64,000 bases of DNA from Synechococcus sp. WH 7805 (GTDB lineage: Bacteria; Cyanobacteriota; Cyanobacteriia; PCC-6307; Cyanobiaceae), in the NCBI RefSeq assembly GCF_000153285.1, contig NZ_CH724168.1, forward strand, positions 1,959,129-2,023,128, given 5' to 3'. A model generated the notes under the pieces. It was not told the DNA's origin and did no database searches. It was given only the letters and a program-made list of their open reading frames with translations. The translations under genes were made by a program, and so were the position numbers. Positions within the stretch are counted from its first letter, which is position 1. The number at the start of each line of letters is the position of its first letter. This document shows positions 36,542 to 46,185 of this stretch, piece after piece.

Positions 36542-37857
36542 CTTCAGCTGTCGCCGTTCTGTGCGACCCCCTTAGCCCTGAGGACACCGCGATCCGCCTG
36601 CAGGCGGCCTTGGGCAAGGGACAGTGGGTGCGGCTGCTCGGCCGTGATCCTTCGGCGGACCGGGGATCTGTGCCTCCGGAGGCTGTTCAGTGGCCAGAGG
36701 CTGTTGGCTGGCCAGAAGGGCCTGGGCTGGTCTTGTCCAGTGGTGGCAGCACCGGAGGTCGATCCTTCTGCCTGCATCCTGTCGGCAACTTGGAGCGCTC
36801 AGCCCAGGCAACCGCCCACTGGCTTCGCTGCATCAGCATCGACCCCACCACGGCCTTGGTCTGGAATCCCCTCCCGTTTCACCATGTGAGCGGACTCATG
36901 CCCTGGTGGCGTGCATGCCAGTGGGGCGCTGCCCACGTCTGGTTGGCACCTGCGCTGATGAAACACCCGGCTCGACTGCTGGAACGCAGCGTGCAACACC
37001 CTGCCTGGCGGCAGAAGCCGATGCTGCTGTCGTTGGTTCCCACCCAGCTGCGGCGTCTGCTGGTTCACCCACGCGGTCGTCGTTGGTTGCAAGCGATGGA
37101 TGTGATCTGGGTTGGAGGGGCGAGCTTGCCGGAGGATCTGGCTGCCGCCTCTCGTCAGGCCGGCCTGAAGTTGGCTCCGTGTTACGGCGCAACGGAAACT
37201 GCCGCGATGGTGACGGCCCAACGTCCCAGGGATTTTCTGACTGGTGGTACGAGCTGTGGCCAGCCTCTCGAGGACGTTGATCTCCAGGTGGGTGCGGACG
37301 GAGCCCTGGCTGTTCGCTGTGATCGCTTGGCCTTGGCAAGGGTTGACCATTCCGGCGAGCTGCATCCGCTCTCCGATTCACAGGGCTGGTGGTGGAGCGG
37401 TGATCGGGCCCGGCTTTCCGAGACAGCTGTTCAGCCACACCTGCATGTGCTGGGGCGCCGGGATGGCGCGATCCTCTCGGGAGGCGTCACGGTGTATCCA
37501 CCCCAGCTCGAGGAGCGGTTGATGGCTGCGGCTCGTTCAGCGTCACTGCCGCTTGGAGCAGTGCTGCTGTTGGCTGTGTCGGATCGCGAGTGGGGCGAGC
37601 GGCTGGTGGCCCTGGTGCGCTGGAGTGGGGCTGATGGGGATTCTGAGGTTGCGGCGAGGTGTCTCGGGGGATTGAGAGCCCTCGTGTCTGACTGGATGCC
37701 TGCGGAGCGTCCAATCGCTTGGCATGAATGCGATGAACTCGAGCCGACGGCTGCAGGAAAATGGGAGCGTGCGCGTTGGCAGGTCTGGCTCCGATCGCTA
37801 GAAGCGGGACAGACCAGGCCCTGTGATGACTACGCTCTCCGACACCGAGATCAGTAA
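36538..37857 (+). CDS. menE: o-Succinylbenzoate-CoA ligase
   Basis: A 439-residue ANL-family enzyme that adenylates o-succinylbenzoate and forms its CoA thioester. The ATP-binding motif LSSGGSTGGRSFCLHP is near residue 62. Other signatures are VWNPLPFHHVSGL, CYGATETAAMVTAQRP and the hinge region LGRRDGAILSGGVTVYP; the C-terminal lysine region is TAAGKWERARW. Slightly short, as usual for cyanobacterial MenE. It overlaps menC by four bases and the TM2 gene by 32. Confidence 0.93.
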   Translation: MTSAVAVLCDPLSPEDTAIRLQAALGKGQWVRLLGRDPSADRGSVPPEAVQWPEAVGWPEGPGLVLSSGGSTGGRSFCLHPVGNLERSAQATAHWLRCISIDPTTALVWNPLPFHHVSGLMPWWRACQWGAAHVWLAPALMKHPARLLERSVQHPAWRQKPMLLSLVPTQLRRLLVHPRGRRWLQAMDVIWVGGASLPEDLAAASRQAGLKLAPCYGATETAAMVTAQRPRDFLTGGTSCGQPLEDVDLQVGADGALAVRCDRLALARVDHSGELHPLSDSQGWWWSGDRARLSETAVQPHLHVLGRRDGAILSGGVTVYPPQLEERLMAAARSASLPLGAVLLLAVSDREWGERLVALVRWSGADGDSEVAARCLGGLRALVSDWMPAERPIAWHECDELEPTAAGKWERARWQVWLRSLEAGQTRPCDDYALRHRDQ

Positions 37858-38104
37858 CAGGAAGCTTGCCTCGGGTTTGCTGGGCGTCTTTCTTGGATCC
37901 TTCGGCGCGCACAAATTTGTTCTTGGTTTCACTAACGCCGGCATCATCATGTTGGTGGTGACTATTGCCGGTGGCATGGTCACCTGTGGTGTCGCCTCGT
38001 TTGTGATGGGGGTGATTGGACTGATCGAGGGAATCATCTATCTCACAAAAACCCCCGAGGAATTCCGTGAGCTTTATATCGACGCTCGGAAGCAATGGTT
38101 TTGA
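37826..38104 (+). CDS. TM2-domain membrane protein
   Basis: A 92-residue protein from ATG 37826 (GTG 37823 is also in frame). It has the TM2 pattern: LASGLLGVFLGSFGAHKFVLGFTNAGIIMLVV with the glycine-rich first helix and conserved His/Phe turn, then a second helix and GLIEGIIYLT. Members are small two-helix proteins of unknown function. It overlaps the end of menE by 32 bases and the next small gene by ten, so it probably belongs to the men transcript. Confidence 0.9.
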   Translation: MTTLSDTEISNRKLASGLLGVFLGSFGAHKFVLGFTNAGIIMLVVTIAGGMVTCGVASFVMGVIGLIEGIIYLTKTPEEFRELYIDARKQWF

Positions 38105-38310
38105 TCAAACCTGTTCCTTTGGGGCCCAAGCGTGGAGTCGCATTTTTTTTACCGGCGGCTGCCCTCAGTTGTGTGCTGTTTGCCTCCCAGTCTCTGGATG
38201 GTTTTCATCCTCTTGGTGTTCTCCTCAGCCTGGCCCCTCTGCAGGTGGTTGCACTTCTCTGGGTGCGGGCTTCAGAGGCCACTGATGCTTCCAAGGGAAG
38301 ACGCTTCTAG
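38095..38310 (+). CDS. Small hydrophobic protein of unknown function
   Basis: A 71-residue protein starting ten bases before the TM2 stop. After VLIKPVPLGPKR come two hydrophobic helices (AFFLPAAALSCVLFASQSL and PLGVLLSLAPLQVVALLWV) and a short basic tail. No family is recognised. The position right after the TM2 gene and the membrane-protein composition support it. Its end overlaps the convergent thioesterase gene by 39 bases, which argues for caution. Confidence 0.55.
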   Translation: MVLIKPVPLGPKRGVAFFLPAAALSCVLFASQSLDGFHPLGVLLSLAPLQVVALLWVRASEATDASKGRRF

Positions 38311-38733
38311 CCATCGATCAATCGCTTCCGGAAGTGCGCACCGCCGTCGGGATGTGTTGCTGATCGCTAGCTGACGAATCGAGCCGTGGGCGACATCCTG
38401 GTCATCCAATTGGAAGCGATAATGCACTTCGAAGCTTCCTGGATCGAGCCGCTGGGGAACAACCAGAACCTGGAGATGATCACCGCCATGCACCGGCTTG
38501 AGAAAGTCGGCACGACAGTGCACCACCGGTAAGGCAATCTCCGGCCATCGCTCCTGGCCGCGGCAGCCTGGAAACACAGCATGGGCTTCAACGCCGTAAC
38601 GCTCAAGGCTCTCCTCCCAGGCCTCGTGGCACCAACGCAAAAGCTGATGAAAATGCATCACACCAGCAGCGTCGGTGTCGCCGAAGCGCACCTTTTTTGA
38701 CAATTTCAGCCAGCTGGAGGAATCAGCGATCAA
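38272..38733 (-). CDS. 1,4-dihydroxy-2-naphthoyl-CoA thioesterase
   Basis: A 153-residue hotdog-fold 4HBT thioesterase. The N-terminal [27 protein letters not shown] holds the catalytic Asp of the 4-hydroxybenzoyl-CoA thioesterase group, and [20 protein letters not shown] follows. The family includes the cyanobacterial DHNA-CoA hydrolase (slr0204 type) that releases dihydroxynaphthoate for MenA. The men genes next door support this specificity. It overlaps the end of ndhH by 11 bases on the same strand. Confidence 0.9.
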   Translation of the reverse strand: MIADSSSWLKLSKKVRFGDTDAAGVMHFHQLLRWCHEAWEESLERYGVEAHAVFPGCRGQERWPEIALPVVHCRADFLKPVHGGDHLQVLVVPQRLDPGSFEVHYRFQLDDQDVAHGSIRQLAISNTSRRRCALPEAIDRWLEASSLGSISGL

Positions 38734-39907
38734 CGGATCCCATGATCACGTCGATCGAACCAAGGATCGCCATGATGTCGGCCACCTTGTGTCCCTTGAG
38801 GATGTGGGGAAGGATCTGCAGGTTGTTGCTGTCCGCGGCCCGAATCTTGAAACGCCAGGGAGTGACGTCGTTATTCCCTTGGATGAAAATCCCGATTTCC
38901 CCTTTGCCTGATTCCAGGCGGGTGTAAAGCTCACCGTTCGGAATCTTGAATGTGGGAGCCACTTTCTTGGCCACGTATTGGTAATCGAAACCGGCGAATT
39001 CGCTGTCTTTACCTTCGGCCATACGACGAGCTTCCACGTTTTCGGTGGGCCCACCGGGGATCATGTCGCAGGCTTGACGAAGAATCTTTAGGGATTGGCG
39101 CATCTCCTCAATGCGCACCCGATAACGGGCGAAGCAGTCGCCTTCCTTCTCCCAGGCCACATCCCAATCGAAATCGTCGTAGCACTCGTAATGGTCAACC
39201 TTGCGCAGGTCCCAGGGCACGCCTGACGCTCTGAGCATCGGCCCGGAGAGGCTCCAGTTGATGGCTTCATCCTTGCCGATTACACCCAGACCTTCAATAC
39301 GGCGCCGGAAGATCGGGTTGTTGGTGATCAGCTTCTCGTATTCATCGATCTTCGGGCCGAACCAGTCGCAGAAATCACGACACTTCTCCAGCCAGCCCCA
39401 GGGGAGATCGGCGGCCACGCCCCCGATGCGGAAGTAATTGTTGTTGATCAGCCGCTGGCCGGTGGCGGCTTCCCAGAGGTCGTAGATCATCTCCCTTTCC
39501 CGGAAGATGTAGAAGAAGGGAGTCTGAGCGCCCACATCAGCCAGGAAGGGACCCAGCCAGAGCAGATGGTTGGCAATGCGGTTCAGTTCCAGCATCAGCA
39601 CCCGGATGTAGCTGGCGCGCTTGGGCACTGGAATGTTGGCCAGTTTTTCCGGGGCGTTGACCACGACGGCCTCGTAGAACATCCCCGCCGCGTAGTCCAT
39701 GCGGCTCACATAGGGCACGAACATCACGTTCGTGCGGTTCTCCGCGATCTTCTCCATGCCGCGGTGGAGATAGCCGATCACTGGCTCGCAATCGACGACG
39801 TCCTCGCCGTCAAGGGTCACCACCAGCCGCAACACCCCGTGCATGGAGGGGTGATGGGGGCCGAAGTTGACCACCATCGGCTCCGTGCGCGTTTCCAGCT
39901 GCGTCAT
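38723..39907 (-). CDS. ndhH: NAD(P)H-quinone oxidoreductase subunit H
   Basis: A 394-residue subunit (ATG 39907) of the peripheral arm of cyanobacterial NDH-1, homologous to the 49-kDa complex I subunit near the quinone site. Signatures: [51 protein letters not shown] and the C-terminal IMGSVDR. Length and ends are normal. An upstream in-frame ATG at 39925 would add six residues. Divergent from rsmH. Confidence 0.97.
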   Translation of the reverse strand: MTQLETRTEPMVVNFGPHHPSMHGVLRLVVTLDGEDVVDCEPVIGYLHRGMEKIAENRTNVMFVPYVSRMDYAAGMFYEAVVVNAPEKLANIPVPKRASYIRVLMLELNRIANHLLWLGPFLADVGAQTPFFYIFREREMIYDLWEAATGQRLINNNYFRIGGVAADLPWGWLEKCRDFCDWFGPKIDEYEKLITNNPIFRRRIEGLGVIGKDEAINWSLSGPMLRASGVPWDLRKVDHYECYDDFDWDVAWEKEGDCFARYRVRIEEMRQSLKILRQACDMIPGGPTENVEARRMAEGKDSEFAGFDYQYVAKKVAPTFKIPNGELYTRLESGKGEIGIFIQGNNDVTPWRFKIRAADSNNLQILPHILKGHKVADIMAILGSIDVIMGSVDR

Positions 39908-39951
39908 GGGGCCGGTACAGAACATTCGTGTTGGGATCTTAGGAAGGACCC

Positions 39952-40890
39952 ATGCCCGATCAGCTTCCCGAGACCGATTCAGCCTTTCAGCATGTGCCGG
40001 TGCTGGCCGATGTTCTGTTGAAGACGTTGGACCAGGAGCCCAGTGACCACTGGCAGTCTGGCCTGGTTGTGGATGCCACCCTGGGCGGAGGCGGGCACAG
40101 CAGTCTGTTGCTGGACCGTTATCCAGGGTTGCGCTTGATCGGGCTCGACCAGGACGCCACAGCGAGAGCGGCGGCCGCAGCGCGTCTCCGCCCCTGGCAG
40201 GAACGGGTCACCATCGTGGCCACCAACTTTGCTGATTACAGCCCTCCTGGGTCGGCATCCCTGGTTCTGGCGGACCTTGGCGTCAGCAGTCCCCAGCTCG
40301 ATGTGGCGCAGCGGGGGTTCAGTTTTCGCCTCGATGGTCCCCTCGACATGCGCATGAATCCGGAGGGTGGGGGTGAGACGGCGGCGCAGTTGATCGAACG
40401 CTTGAAGGAATCCGACCTGGCTGACCTGATCTACGCCTATGGCGAGGAACGCCTGTCTCGCCGGATCGCACGCCGGATCAAGGCGGATCTGGCGGTGCAG
40501 GGGACCTATTCAGGGACTGCCGCGCTTGCCTACGCGATCGCCGGTTGCTACCCACCCAAGGCCCGACGTGGGCGGATCCACCCGGCGACGCGTACGTTTC
40601 AGGCCCTGCGCATTGCCGTGAATCACGAGCTGGCAGCGCTCGATCGCTTGCTTGAGCAGTCCCCGGACTGGCTTCAGCCTGGCGGGATGCTGGCGATCAT
40701 CAGCTTTCATTCTCTTGAAGATCGGCGCGTCAAGACAGCTTTTTTGCAGGATGAACGGTTGGAACGCATCACCCGCCGACCGCTGACGGCCTCTGAAGAT
40801 GAACAGGAAAGAAATGCACGAAGCCGCAGCGCCAAGTTGCGCATTGCCAGGCGTCGATCAGCTTCAGTCGACAGTTCAGAGCGTGGTTGA
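39952..40890 (+). CDS. rsmH: 16S rRNA m4C1402 methyltransferase
   Basis: A 312-residue SAM-dependent enzyme that methylates N4 of C1402 in 16S rRNA. Signatures: [10 protein letters not shown], the SAM motif [62 protein letters not shown] and [12 protein letters not shown]. An AAGGA ribosome site precedes ATG 39952. Its end overlaps the convergent membrane protein gene by 15 bases. Confidence 0.96.
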   Translation: MPDQLPETDSAFQHVPVLADVLLKTLDQEPSDHWQSGLVVDATLGGGGHSSLLLDRYPGLRLIGLDQDATARAAAAARLRPWQERVTIVATNFADYSPPGSASLVLADLGVSSPQLDVAQRGFSFRLDGPLDMRMNPEGGGETAAQLIERLKESDLADLIYAYGEERLSRRIARRIKADLAVQGTYSGTAALAYAIAGCYPPKARRGRIHPATRTFQALRIAVNHELAALDRLLEQSPDWLQPGGMLAIISFHSLEDRRVKTAFLQDERLERITRRPLTASEDEQERNARSRSAKLRIARRRSASVDSSERG

Positions 40891-41634
40891 AGCGTCGCTT
40901 CTGAGCAAGCCAGTGTGATCGGTTGTTCCGAAGAGCTGGCGGTAAGCCGCCGTTGTGATGCAGGCCACCACCGGGGCGGCCACCAGAAGGCCCACTCCGC
41001 AGAGAATCGTGCCGATCACGATGATCACAGCATCGACGATCAACAGCAGCACCACCCACCACCAAGATGGATCAACGGCATCACGGCCGCGCTGAATGGT
41101 TTCAAAAGGTCTGTGCTGTTCGAGTAGGGCCACATAGGGCAAGAACATCTGGTTCACCGAGAGATAGATGAACAGAACCAGCGTGATGATTCCTGGGAGC
41201 CAGATCAATGCTTCATTGAGTTGGCCAAGTCCGAAGGCCACACCCAGTCCCACGGCCAGAATGACTAAAAACACAATATTCAGCGCGATCGAACGCACGA
41301 ACAGCCGACCAGCTGCGGAACCATCCCAGCGAGAAAAATCTAAAAAGTCAGGTTTTGTTCCCTCAAGGGCAATCCATGATCCGCGCACCATGCCAATCAC
41401 TCCCCAAAGGTTGATCAATACCGATCCAATCACTCCTGTGATGGTCAAGAGAATGACGATTGGTCCTTCGATGTATGTACTGGGCGCATTGGCGACCAGC
41501 TGAAAGATCACTGAAAGAATGCCAACAAGCAGAGTGAAAAGGATGAAAGACCAAGGGGCTTTCGTGAACGCACTCCAGCCGTCTTCAACAGCTCGAAGAA
41601 CGTGAAGCCGTCCATTGCTGGGTGCTGTTGTCAT
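40876..41634 (-). CDS. Multi-pass membrane protein of unknown function
   Basis: A 252-residue protein with about five or six hydrophobic helices, including [54 protein letters not shown] and [25 protein letters not shown]. It starts with a soluble ENGW-like segment ([19 protein letters not shown]), as in DUF975/glycerophosphodiester-type integral membrane families. The pattern [14 protein letters not shown] before the last helices is typical of such proteins. No function can be assigned. Confidence 0.8.
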   Translation of the reverse strand: MTTAPSNGRLHVLRAVEDGWSAFTKAPWSFILFTLLVGILSVIFQLVANAPSTYIEGPIVILLTITGVIGSVLINLWGVIGMVRGSWIALEGTKPDFLDFSRWDGSAAGRLFVRSIALNIVFLVILAVGLGVAFGLGQLNEALIWLPGIITLVLFIYLSVNQMFLPYVALLEQHRPFETIQRGRDAVDPSWWWVVLLLIVDAVIIVIGTILCGVGLLVAAPVVACITTAAYRQLFGTTDHTGLLRSDASTTL

Positions 41635-41718
41635 GGAACAGGCTTCTCAATTGTTCGGAAGGTAACCGTTTTGACGGATTTTTCCAGGTTTTGTGATGTG
41701 TTCAAACGCTTGGCTTGC

Positions 41719-42900
41719 TCATTGGCTCCCGTCTAGCTGGGAGATGCATGCTGCAATCACCTCCACAGCGCGATTGATGTCTGTGGCTGTTGTGGTTCGA
41801 CCCAGGCTCAAACGTAAGGAGGCTTCCGCTTCAACTCGACTGCGACCGATCGCCTGCAGGACGTGGGACGGTTTCCCTCTGCTGCAAGCGGAGCCGCTGC
41901 TGCAGGCCAGAGAGCGCTTGAGGCATCGATGCAAACGGTTGCCCGAGACATCCGGGACGGTGATGTTGAGGTTGTGGGCTAGTCGAGGCTGATGAGCTCC
42001 ATTCATCAGCAGCTGGGGATGGCGTGATTTCAGGCCCCTCCACAGCTGGTTTGTGAGAACGCTGAGCTGGTGCTGCCGGGTCTCCAGGTCGGCATGCGCG
42101 AGGTCCGCCGCTGCAGCGAAGCCCACGATCAGAGGCACGGGCAAGGTTCCCGGCCTGAGCTCCTGTTCCTGGCTGCCTCCCCAAAGCAGAGGCTGGATCG
42201 AGACTCCTCGGCGTTTCACCAGCGCGCCGATTCCCTTGGGGCCATTCAGCTTGTGGGCACTGAGGCTGATGAGATCGCAACCCAGATCCGACCGGATCAG
42301 TCGCACGTGCCCAAAGGCCTGGGCCGCATCGGTGTGCAAAGTGATGCCCCTGCTCTTGCAGACGTCCGAAAGCGCTTGCAATGGCTGGATCACTCCAATC
42401 TCGTTGTTGGCTGCCATCACGCTCACCAGCTGCGTGTCGTCGCGAAGCACGCCGCTCAAGGCATTTGCATTGATGAGGCCGTTGTCCTGTGGACGCAGCA
42501 CAGTCAGTTCGAAGCCTTCGCGCTGGAGCTGATGCATGGGATCCAGTACAGCGTGATGCTCCGTAGCCACGGTGATCACATGGCCGCAGTGCCCTTCCGC
42601 CTTGGCACGGGCGCGGGCATGGCCCAGTAGAGCGAGGTTGTTGGCTTCCGTCGCCCCGCTGGTGAAGATCAGCTCGTCATCCTCCACTCCAAGATGGGAG
42701 GCCAGCCTGTGGCGCGCTGAAGCCACGGCAGCTGCTGCGGTGAGTCCCAGTCGGTGTTGCCGGCTTGAAGCATTTCCCCATTCCTGCTGCCACCAAGGCT
42801 CCATCGCCTGCACCACTAGGGGATGGCAGGGAGTTGTGGCCTGATGGTCCAGCTGGATCAGGTCGCCTGGGATCAAATCGTCAGTGGTTGTTGGCAGCAT
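41719..42900 (-). CDS. Cysteine desulfurase (NifS/IscS-like)
   Basis: A 393-residue PLP enzyme that takes sulfur from cysteine for Fe-S clusters and thiolated cofactors. Signatures: LIQLDHQATTPCHPLV, FTSGATEANNLAL, VATEHHAVLDP, HTDAAQAFGHV, the PLP lysine in LISLSAHKLNGPKGIGALVKR, and the active-site cysteine loop LACSSGSACSRGKPSHVL. The short loop fits the NifS/IscS (group I) branch rather than SufS. No scaffold gene is adjacent. Confidence 0.94.
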   Translation of the reverse strand: MLPTTTDDLIPGDLIQLDHQATTPCHPLVVQAMEPWWQQEWGNASSRQHRLGLTAAAAVASARHRLASHLGVEDDELIFTSGATEANNLALLGHARARAKAEGHCGHVITVATEHHAVLDPMHQLQREGFELTVLRPQDNGLINANALSGVLRDDTQLVSVMAANNEIGVIQPLQALSDVCKSRGITLHTDAAQAFGHVRLIRSDLGCDLISLSAHKLNGPKGIGALVKRRGVSIQPLLWGGSQEQELRPGTLPVPLIVGFAAAADLAHADLETRQHQLSVLTNQLWRGLKSRHPQLLMNGAHQPRLAHNLNITVPDVSGNRLHRCLKRSLACSSGSACSRGKPSHVLQAIGRSRVEAEASLRLSLGRTTTATDINRAVEVIAACISQLDGSQ

Positions 42901-42923
42901 GGTGGGACGTTGTGATCGATGCG

Positions 42924-43439
42924 ATGCGTCCCCTTCGGCTGGTCTCCATTTTGGGCCTATTGGCCGTGTCTGCCGTACAACCCTTGATGGCTGAGGGGAT
43001 TAGCCGGGACGAGATCCTTGAACAGATGAAATCCATGCGTCCCTTGGATCTTGTCGTCCTTAAAGGCAAGGATGTGGGCGATGACTACACCCTGGGGATT
43101 TTTGCGATCAAACGCGATCCGTCCAATCCAGAGCTGCGCCAATTCAAGTTGTGGCAGGAATACTCCGACAACCTCTTGATTCCCAGTGAGTCGGTCGACT
43201 GCAGTGCCGAGGAGCCGGTACGGGTCACGCGTGATAAAGAAGCGATTTACATCCGCAAACTCAATCCCGGTGGCCCGGTGCGCGCCACAGCCAGGGAAGA
43301 TCATCTGGTGTGGTGGGCGGCCTGCCATCCCGAACTGGCAGGACAGGATCCTGTTTCCTTGACCGATAAGGCCAGAGAACTCGGTTATTCCACTCTGCTG
43401 ATCGAATCCCAGGAGGTGCTGCGGTTACCTGGGGGCTGA
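42924..43439 (+). CDS. Secreted protein of unknown function
   Basis: A 171-residue protein from ATG 42924 (GTG 42912 is also in frame). A signal peptide, RPLRLVSILGLLAVSAVQPLMAEG, is evident. The mature part is mixed charged, with LVVLKGKDVGDDYTLGIFAIKRDP and a possible disulfide pair (VDCSAEE, WWAACHPE). No enzyme motif is recognised. It is divergent from the cysteine desulfurase and 33 bp upstream of the response regulator gene, on the same strand. Confidence 0.75.
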   Translation: MRPLRLVSILGLLAVSAVQPLMAEGISRDEILEQMKSMRPLDLVVLKGKDVGDDYTLGIFAIKRDPSNPELRQFKLWQEYSDNLLIPSESVDCSAEEPVRVTRDKEAIYIRKLNPGGPVRATAREDHLVWWAACHPELAGQDPVSLTDKARELGYSTLLIESQEVLRLPGG

Positions 43440-43472
43440 CCCACTTAGATTCCGCCCAGACTCGTACAGGTC

Positions 43473-44186
43473 ATGACTGCTTCAGTGCCCGAGCAGCCAC
43501 CCGTTCGTCTGTTGCTGGTGGACGACGAACCCGGTCTGCGTTCCGCCGTTCAGGCCTACCTCGAGGACGAAGGTTTCGAGGTGACCACGGCTGTGGATGG
43601 TGAGGAGGGATTCAGCAAAGCCCAGCAGATGCTGCCGGATGTGGTGATCACCGATGTCATGATGCCCCGCCTTGATGGTTATGGGCTGCTCACGCGCTTG
43701 CGGGCTGATGAACGGCTGGGAGGCACACCGGTGATTTTCCTGACGGCCAAGGGAATGACCGCTGACCGCACGCAGGGGTATCTCGCAGGAGTTGACGATT
43801 ACATTCCCAAGCCCTTTGACCCCGATGAATTGGTCGCGCGGGTTCGCAACGTGGCTCAACGCCAGCAGCGACTGCTCCAGGAGGCAGCACGTTTTGCTGA
43901 TGCTGATATGGGGCAAATGGCGAAGCAAATCACCGAAATCCGTTCGCTGCTGGCCCAGGCGGAGGCGCTTCCTGCGCAGGAACCCGTGCAGCACAGCTTC
44001 ACACCACGCGAGAGCAGTGTTCTTCAGTTAGTCGCCGAAGGATTGATGAATAAGGAAATCGCCAGGCAGCTGGAAACGTCGATCCGTAACGTTGAGAAAT
44101 ACGTGAGTCGTCTGTTCATCAAAACCGGCACCTCCAGTCGCACAGAGCTGGTGCGCTACGCCCTGCAGCATCGCCTGGTGGAGTGA
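43473..44186 (+). CDS. LuxR-type response regulator (Ycf29-like)
   Basis: A 237-residue two-component regulator. The receiver domain has VRLLLVDDEPGLRSAV and the phosphoacceptor Asp in VVITDVMMPRLDGYG near residue 58, then the conserved Thr and Lys (IFLTAKG, YIPKPFDPDEL). A linker helix leads to a LuxR/NarL HTH: FTPRESSVLQLVAEGLMNKEIARQL and NVEKYVSRLFIKTGTSSRTELV. The layout fits the cyanobacterial and algal Ycf29 type; no histidine kinase is adjacent. The stop overlaps the pseudouridine synthase start as ATGA. Confidence 0.9.
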   Translation: MTASVPEQPPVRLLLVDDEPGLRSAVQAYLEDEGFEVTTAVDGEEGFSKAQQMLPDVVITDVMMPRLDGYGLLTRLRADERLGGTPVIFLTAKGMTADRTQGYLAGVDDYIPKPFDPDELVARVRNVAQRQQRLLQEAARFADADMGQMAKQITEIRSLLAQAEALPAQEPVQHSFTPRESSVLQLVAEGLMNKEIARQLETSIRNVEKYVSRLFIKTGTSSRTELVRYALQHRLVE

Positions 44187-45157
44187 AGGGCTGGCGACCA
44201 GCCGCATTGAATCAGGGCTGGACCTATTCGGATCGAATGGATAGGTCCGAGTCGGGTCGGATGTTGAGTGCAGTGATGGCCAGCCGGTATGGCCACTCGC
44301 CCAGGGACGTTTGGGACAGCCGGATCCGCTCCGGTGAATTGCTTCTCAATGGACAGTCACTTCAGAACGATGTGCCTGTGGGTTCAAGGGATGTCGTGCA
44401 ATGGCGACGACCTCCATGGCTTGAGCCTGCGATCCCGGATCAGTGGTCCGTCGTCTACGACGATGGTGACGTGCTGGTCATTAACAAGCCCTCAGGTTTA
44501 CCGGTGATGCCTGGCGGCGGATTTCTGCAGCACACCCTCTCGGCCTTGTTGATGGAGGCCAGTCGATCGGCTGGCGCCAGCCAGGTTCCCAAGCCGGTGC
44601 ATCGTTTGGGACGGTTCACGTCAGGGCTTCAGGTGTGTGCACGCCGACCGCAAACGCGGGCCGAGCTTTCCCGGCAGTTCCGGCCGGAGGGTGGTTGCCG
44701 GAAGACCTATCTGGCCTGGGCCAACCCAGTGAAGGGGTTGCGTGCGGACCAGCCGCTGGTGGTGACCACCGATGTGGTGGAGCGTGTTCATCCGCTCCTG
44801 GGATGGGTCTGGGGGCCTGATCCTTTCGACGGCGAGCCTCTGCGAAGGCGCCTGCATGCCCGCAGTGAGCTTCGCCTTCTGAAGCGCTGTGATCAAGGCG
44901 ATCTTGTGGAGGTGGCCATCAGCACCGGACGCCCGCATCAGATTCGCATTCACTTGGCTCAGTTGGGGTCACCCTTGCTCGGGGATCCGCTGTACCTGCC
45001 GCAGCAACGGATCAATGCTGCCGCTGTCCCTGGGGATGGTGGCTATCGGCTGCATGCCCACACACTCGCATTGGAGAACGGCCTGCATCTCAGCTGCGTA
45101 GCCGGGTCTGGGTTTGCCCCGGGTGAACTGCTGCTGGCCGCGAGTCAAGAGTTGTAA
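44183..45157 (+). CDS. RluA-family pseudouridine synthase-like protein
   Basis: A 324-residue protein with an N-terminal S4-like part (SRIRSGELLLNGQSLQ) and the RluA catalytic domain: VVYDDGDVLVINKPSGLPVMP, then VHRLGRFTSGLQVCARRP near residue 140, and VEVAISTGRPHQIRIHLAQLGSPLLGDPLY. In most members the loop is HRLDxxTSG with the catalytic Asp; here that position is Gly. A similar HRLGR loop is known from plant and some bacterial relatives, so this may be a distinct subgroup. It overlaps the response regulator stop by four bases. Confidence 0.85.
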   Translation: MKGWRPAALNQGWTYSDRMDRSESGRMLSAVMASRYGHSPRDVWDSRIRSGELLLNGQSLQNDVPVGSRDVVQWRRPPWLEPAIPDQWSVVYDDGDVLVINKPSGLPVMPGGGFLQHTLSALLMEASRSAGASQVPKPVHRLGRFTSGLQVCARRPQTRAELSRQFRPEGGCRKTYLAWANPVKGLRADQPLVVTTDVVERVHPLLGWVWGPDPFDGEPLRRRLHARSELRLLKRCDQGDLVEVAISTGRPHQIRIHLAQLGSPLLGDPLYLPQQRINAAAVPGDGGYRLHAHTLALENGLHLSCVAGSGFAPGELLLAASQEL

Positions 45158-45168
45158 GGCTATTGGTC

Positions 45169-45318
45169 GTGCGTTGCTCACTGTCTGTTGTTGCTTTGAG
45201 TTCACTCCTCTTGGCTGCTGGGTGCGCAACGGGGAAAAGAGAAGTGTCGCAAAAGGGAAACGTTGTGTTTAAAAAATGGGAATCTGCAGGTCTGTTTGCT
45301 GGCACATCTTCAAGCTGA
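45169..45318 (+). CDS. Possible small lipoprotein, 49 aa
   Basis: An open frame from GTG 45169 encodes VRCSLSVVALSSLLLAAGC, a good lipoprotein signal with lipobox LAAGC (Cys19), then a short polar tail containing KREVSQKG and ending GTSSS. It starts 11 bp after the pseudouridine synthase stop, on the same strand. No homologous family is recognised, and such short signals can arise by chance. About 120 bp of unassigned sequence follow before chlM ends. Confidence 0.45.
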   Translation: MRCSLSVVALSSLLLAAGCATGKREVSQKGNVVFKKWESAGLFAGTSSS

Positions 45319-45442
45319 TGCTGCCCAGATGTAGGTCATGACAAACGCTGGGACCATGAATTTGGCAATCAGCGACATCATTCCCGTGAAGCACTAAGCC
45401 CCTGTCGCTGAGTTCAAGCTGTTCAATCGCTTCGGCTCCTGA

Positions 45443-46159
45443 TCATTCTTTCTTGCGAAATTCGATCAGTCTCGAGAAATAAAACGGTGCCTTGTTCAGG
45501 CTCCGTCGAACAGGCTCGTAGCCACAGGCCATCGCAGCCTTGACGATGCCTTCCTCTTTCAGGGTGTAAGCACGGGTTGTCTTGCTGGGGCCTGGAAACA
45601 ACTGGCCGATGCTCTTCAGGAGCGCCAGCAGTGGGGTGTAAGGGGCGAAGCTCACCAACAGCCGTTGCTCGCTGAGGCTGCAGAGGTGTTTCACCATCTC
45701 TTCAGCGGCTGCCTGGGGGTAATGGATGAAGACATCCAGGCAGCACACCGTGTGGAAGGCGCCGCTCAGGCTTTCCAGGTCACTGGCGAAGAAGTTGAGT
45801 TTGGTCATGTCGAGGCCGGCCTCGCGGGCCCGGCGTTCCGCTTCCTGGGCCATTGCTTCGGAGATGTCGCTGGCGCTGATCGAGCCTGCGCCCATCGCCG
45901 CCAAGGGCAGGCTGAGACTGCCTACACCGCATCCAGCGTCACAGAAGCTCACGTCGCTGAATTCGCCGCTGTCTTTGATCCAGGCCAGCACTTCATCCAC
46001 GGTTTTCTGATGGCCGATGCGGATGTTGCGCTGCACCTTGTTCACGTCGTCGGATTCGCTGTAGATGCGATTCCAGCGATCGAAGCCTGTGGTTTCGAAA
46101 TACCCCTTCACCTCCTGCTTCTCGGCCAGCTTGTCCTTCAGCTGCTGTTCAGGGGTCAT
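45443..46159 (-). CDS. chlM: Mg-protoporphyrin IX O-methyltransferase
   Basis: A 238-residue SAM-dependent enzyme that methylates Mg-protoporphyrin IX in chlorophyll synthesis. Family-typical segments: VKGYFETTGFDRWNRIYSES, VNKVQRNIRIGHQKTVDEVL, the SAM motif VSFCDAGCGVGSLSLPLA, LDVFIHYPQ and LVSFAPYTPLL. Normal length. It lies 26 bp after the nagA start side on the same strand and is convergent with the small lipoprotein candidate. Confidence 0.96.
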   Translation of the reverse strand: MTPEQQLKDKLAEKQEVKGYFETTGFDRWNRIYSESDDVNKVQRNIRIGHQKTVDEVLAWIKDSGEFSDVSFCDAGCGVGSLSLPLAAMGAGSISASDISEAMAQEAERRAREAGLDMTKLNFFASDLESLSGAFHTVCCLDVFIHYPQAAAEEMVKHLCSLSEQRLLVSFAPYTPLLALLKSIGQLFPGPSKTTRAYTLKEEGIVKAAMACGYEPVRRSLNKAPFYFSRLIEFRKKE

Positions 46160-46185
46160 CGGCTTGGTGGTGCGTCGGCGGGATC

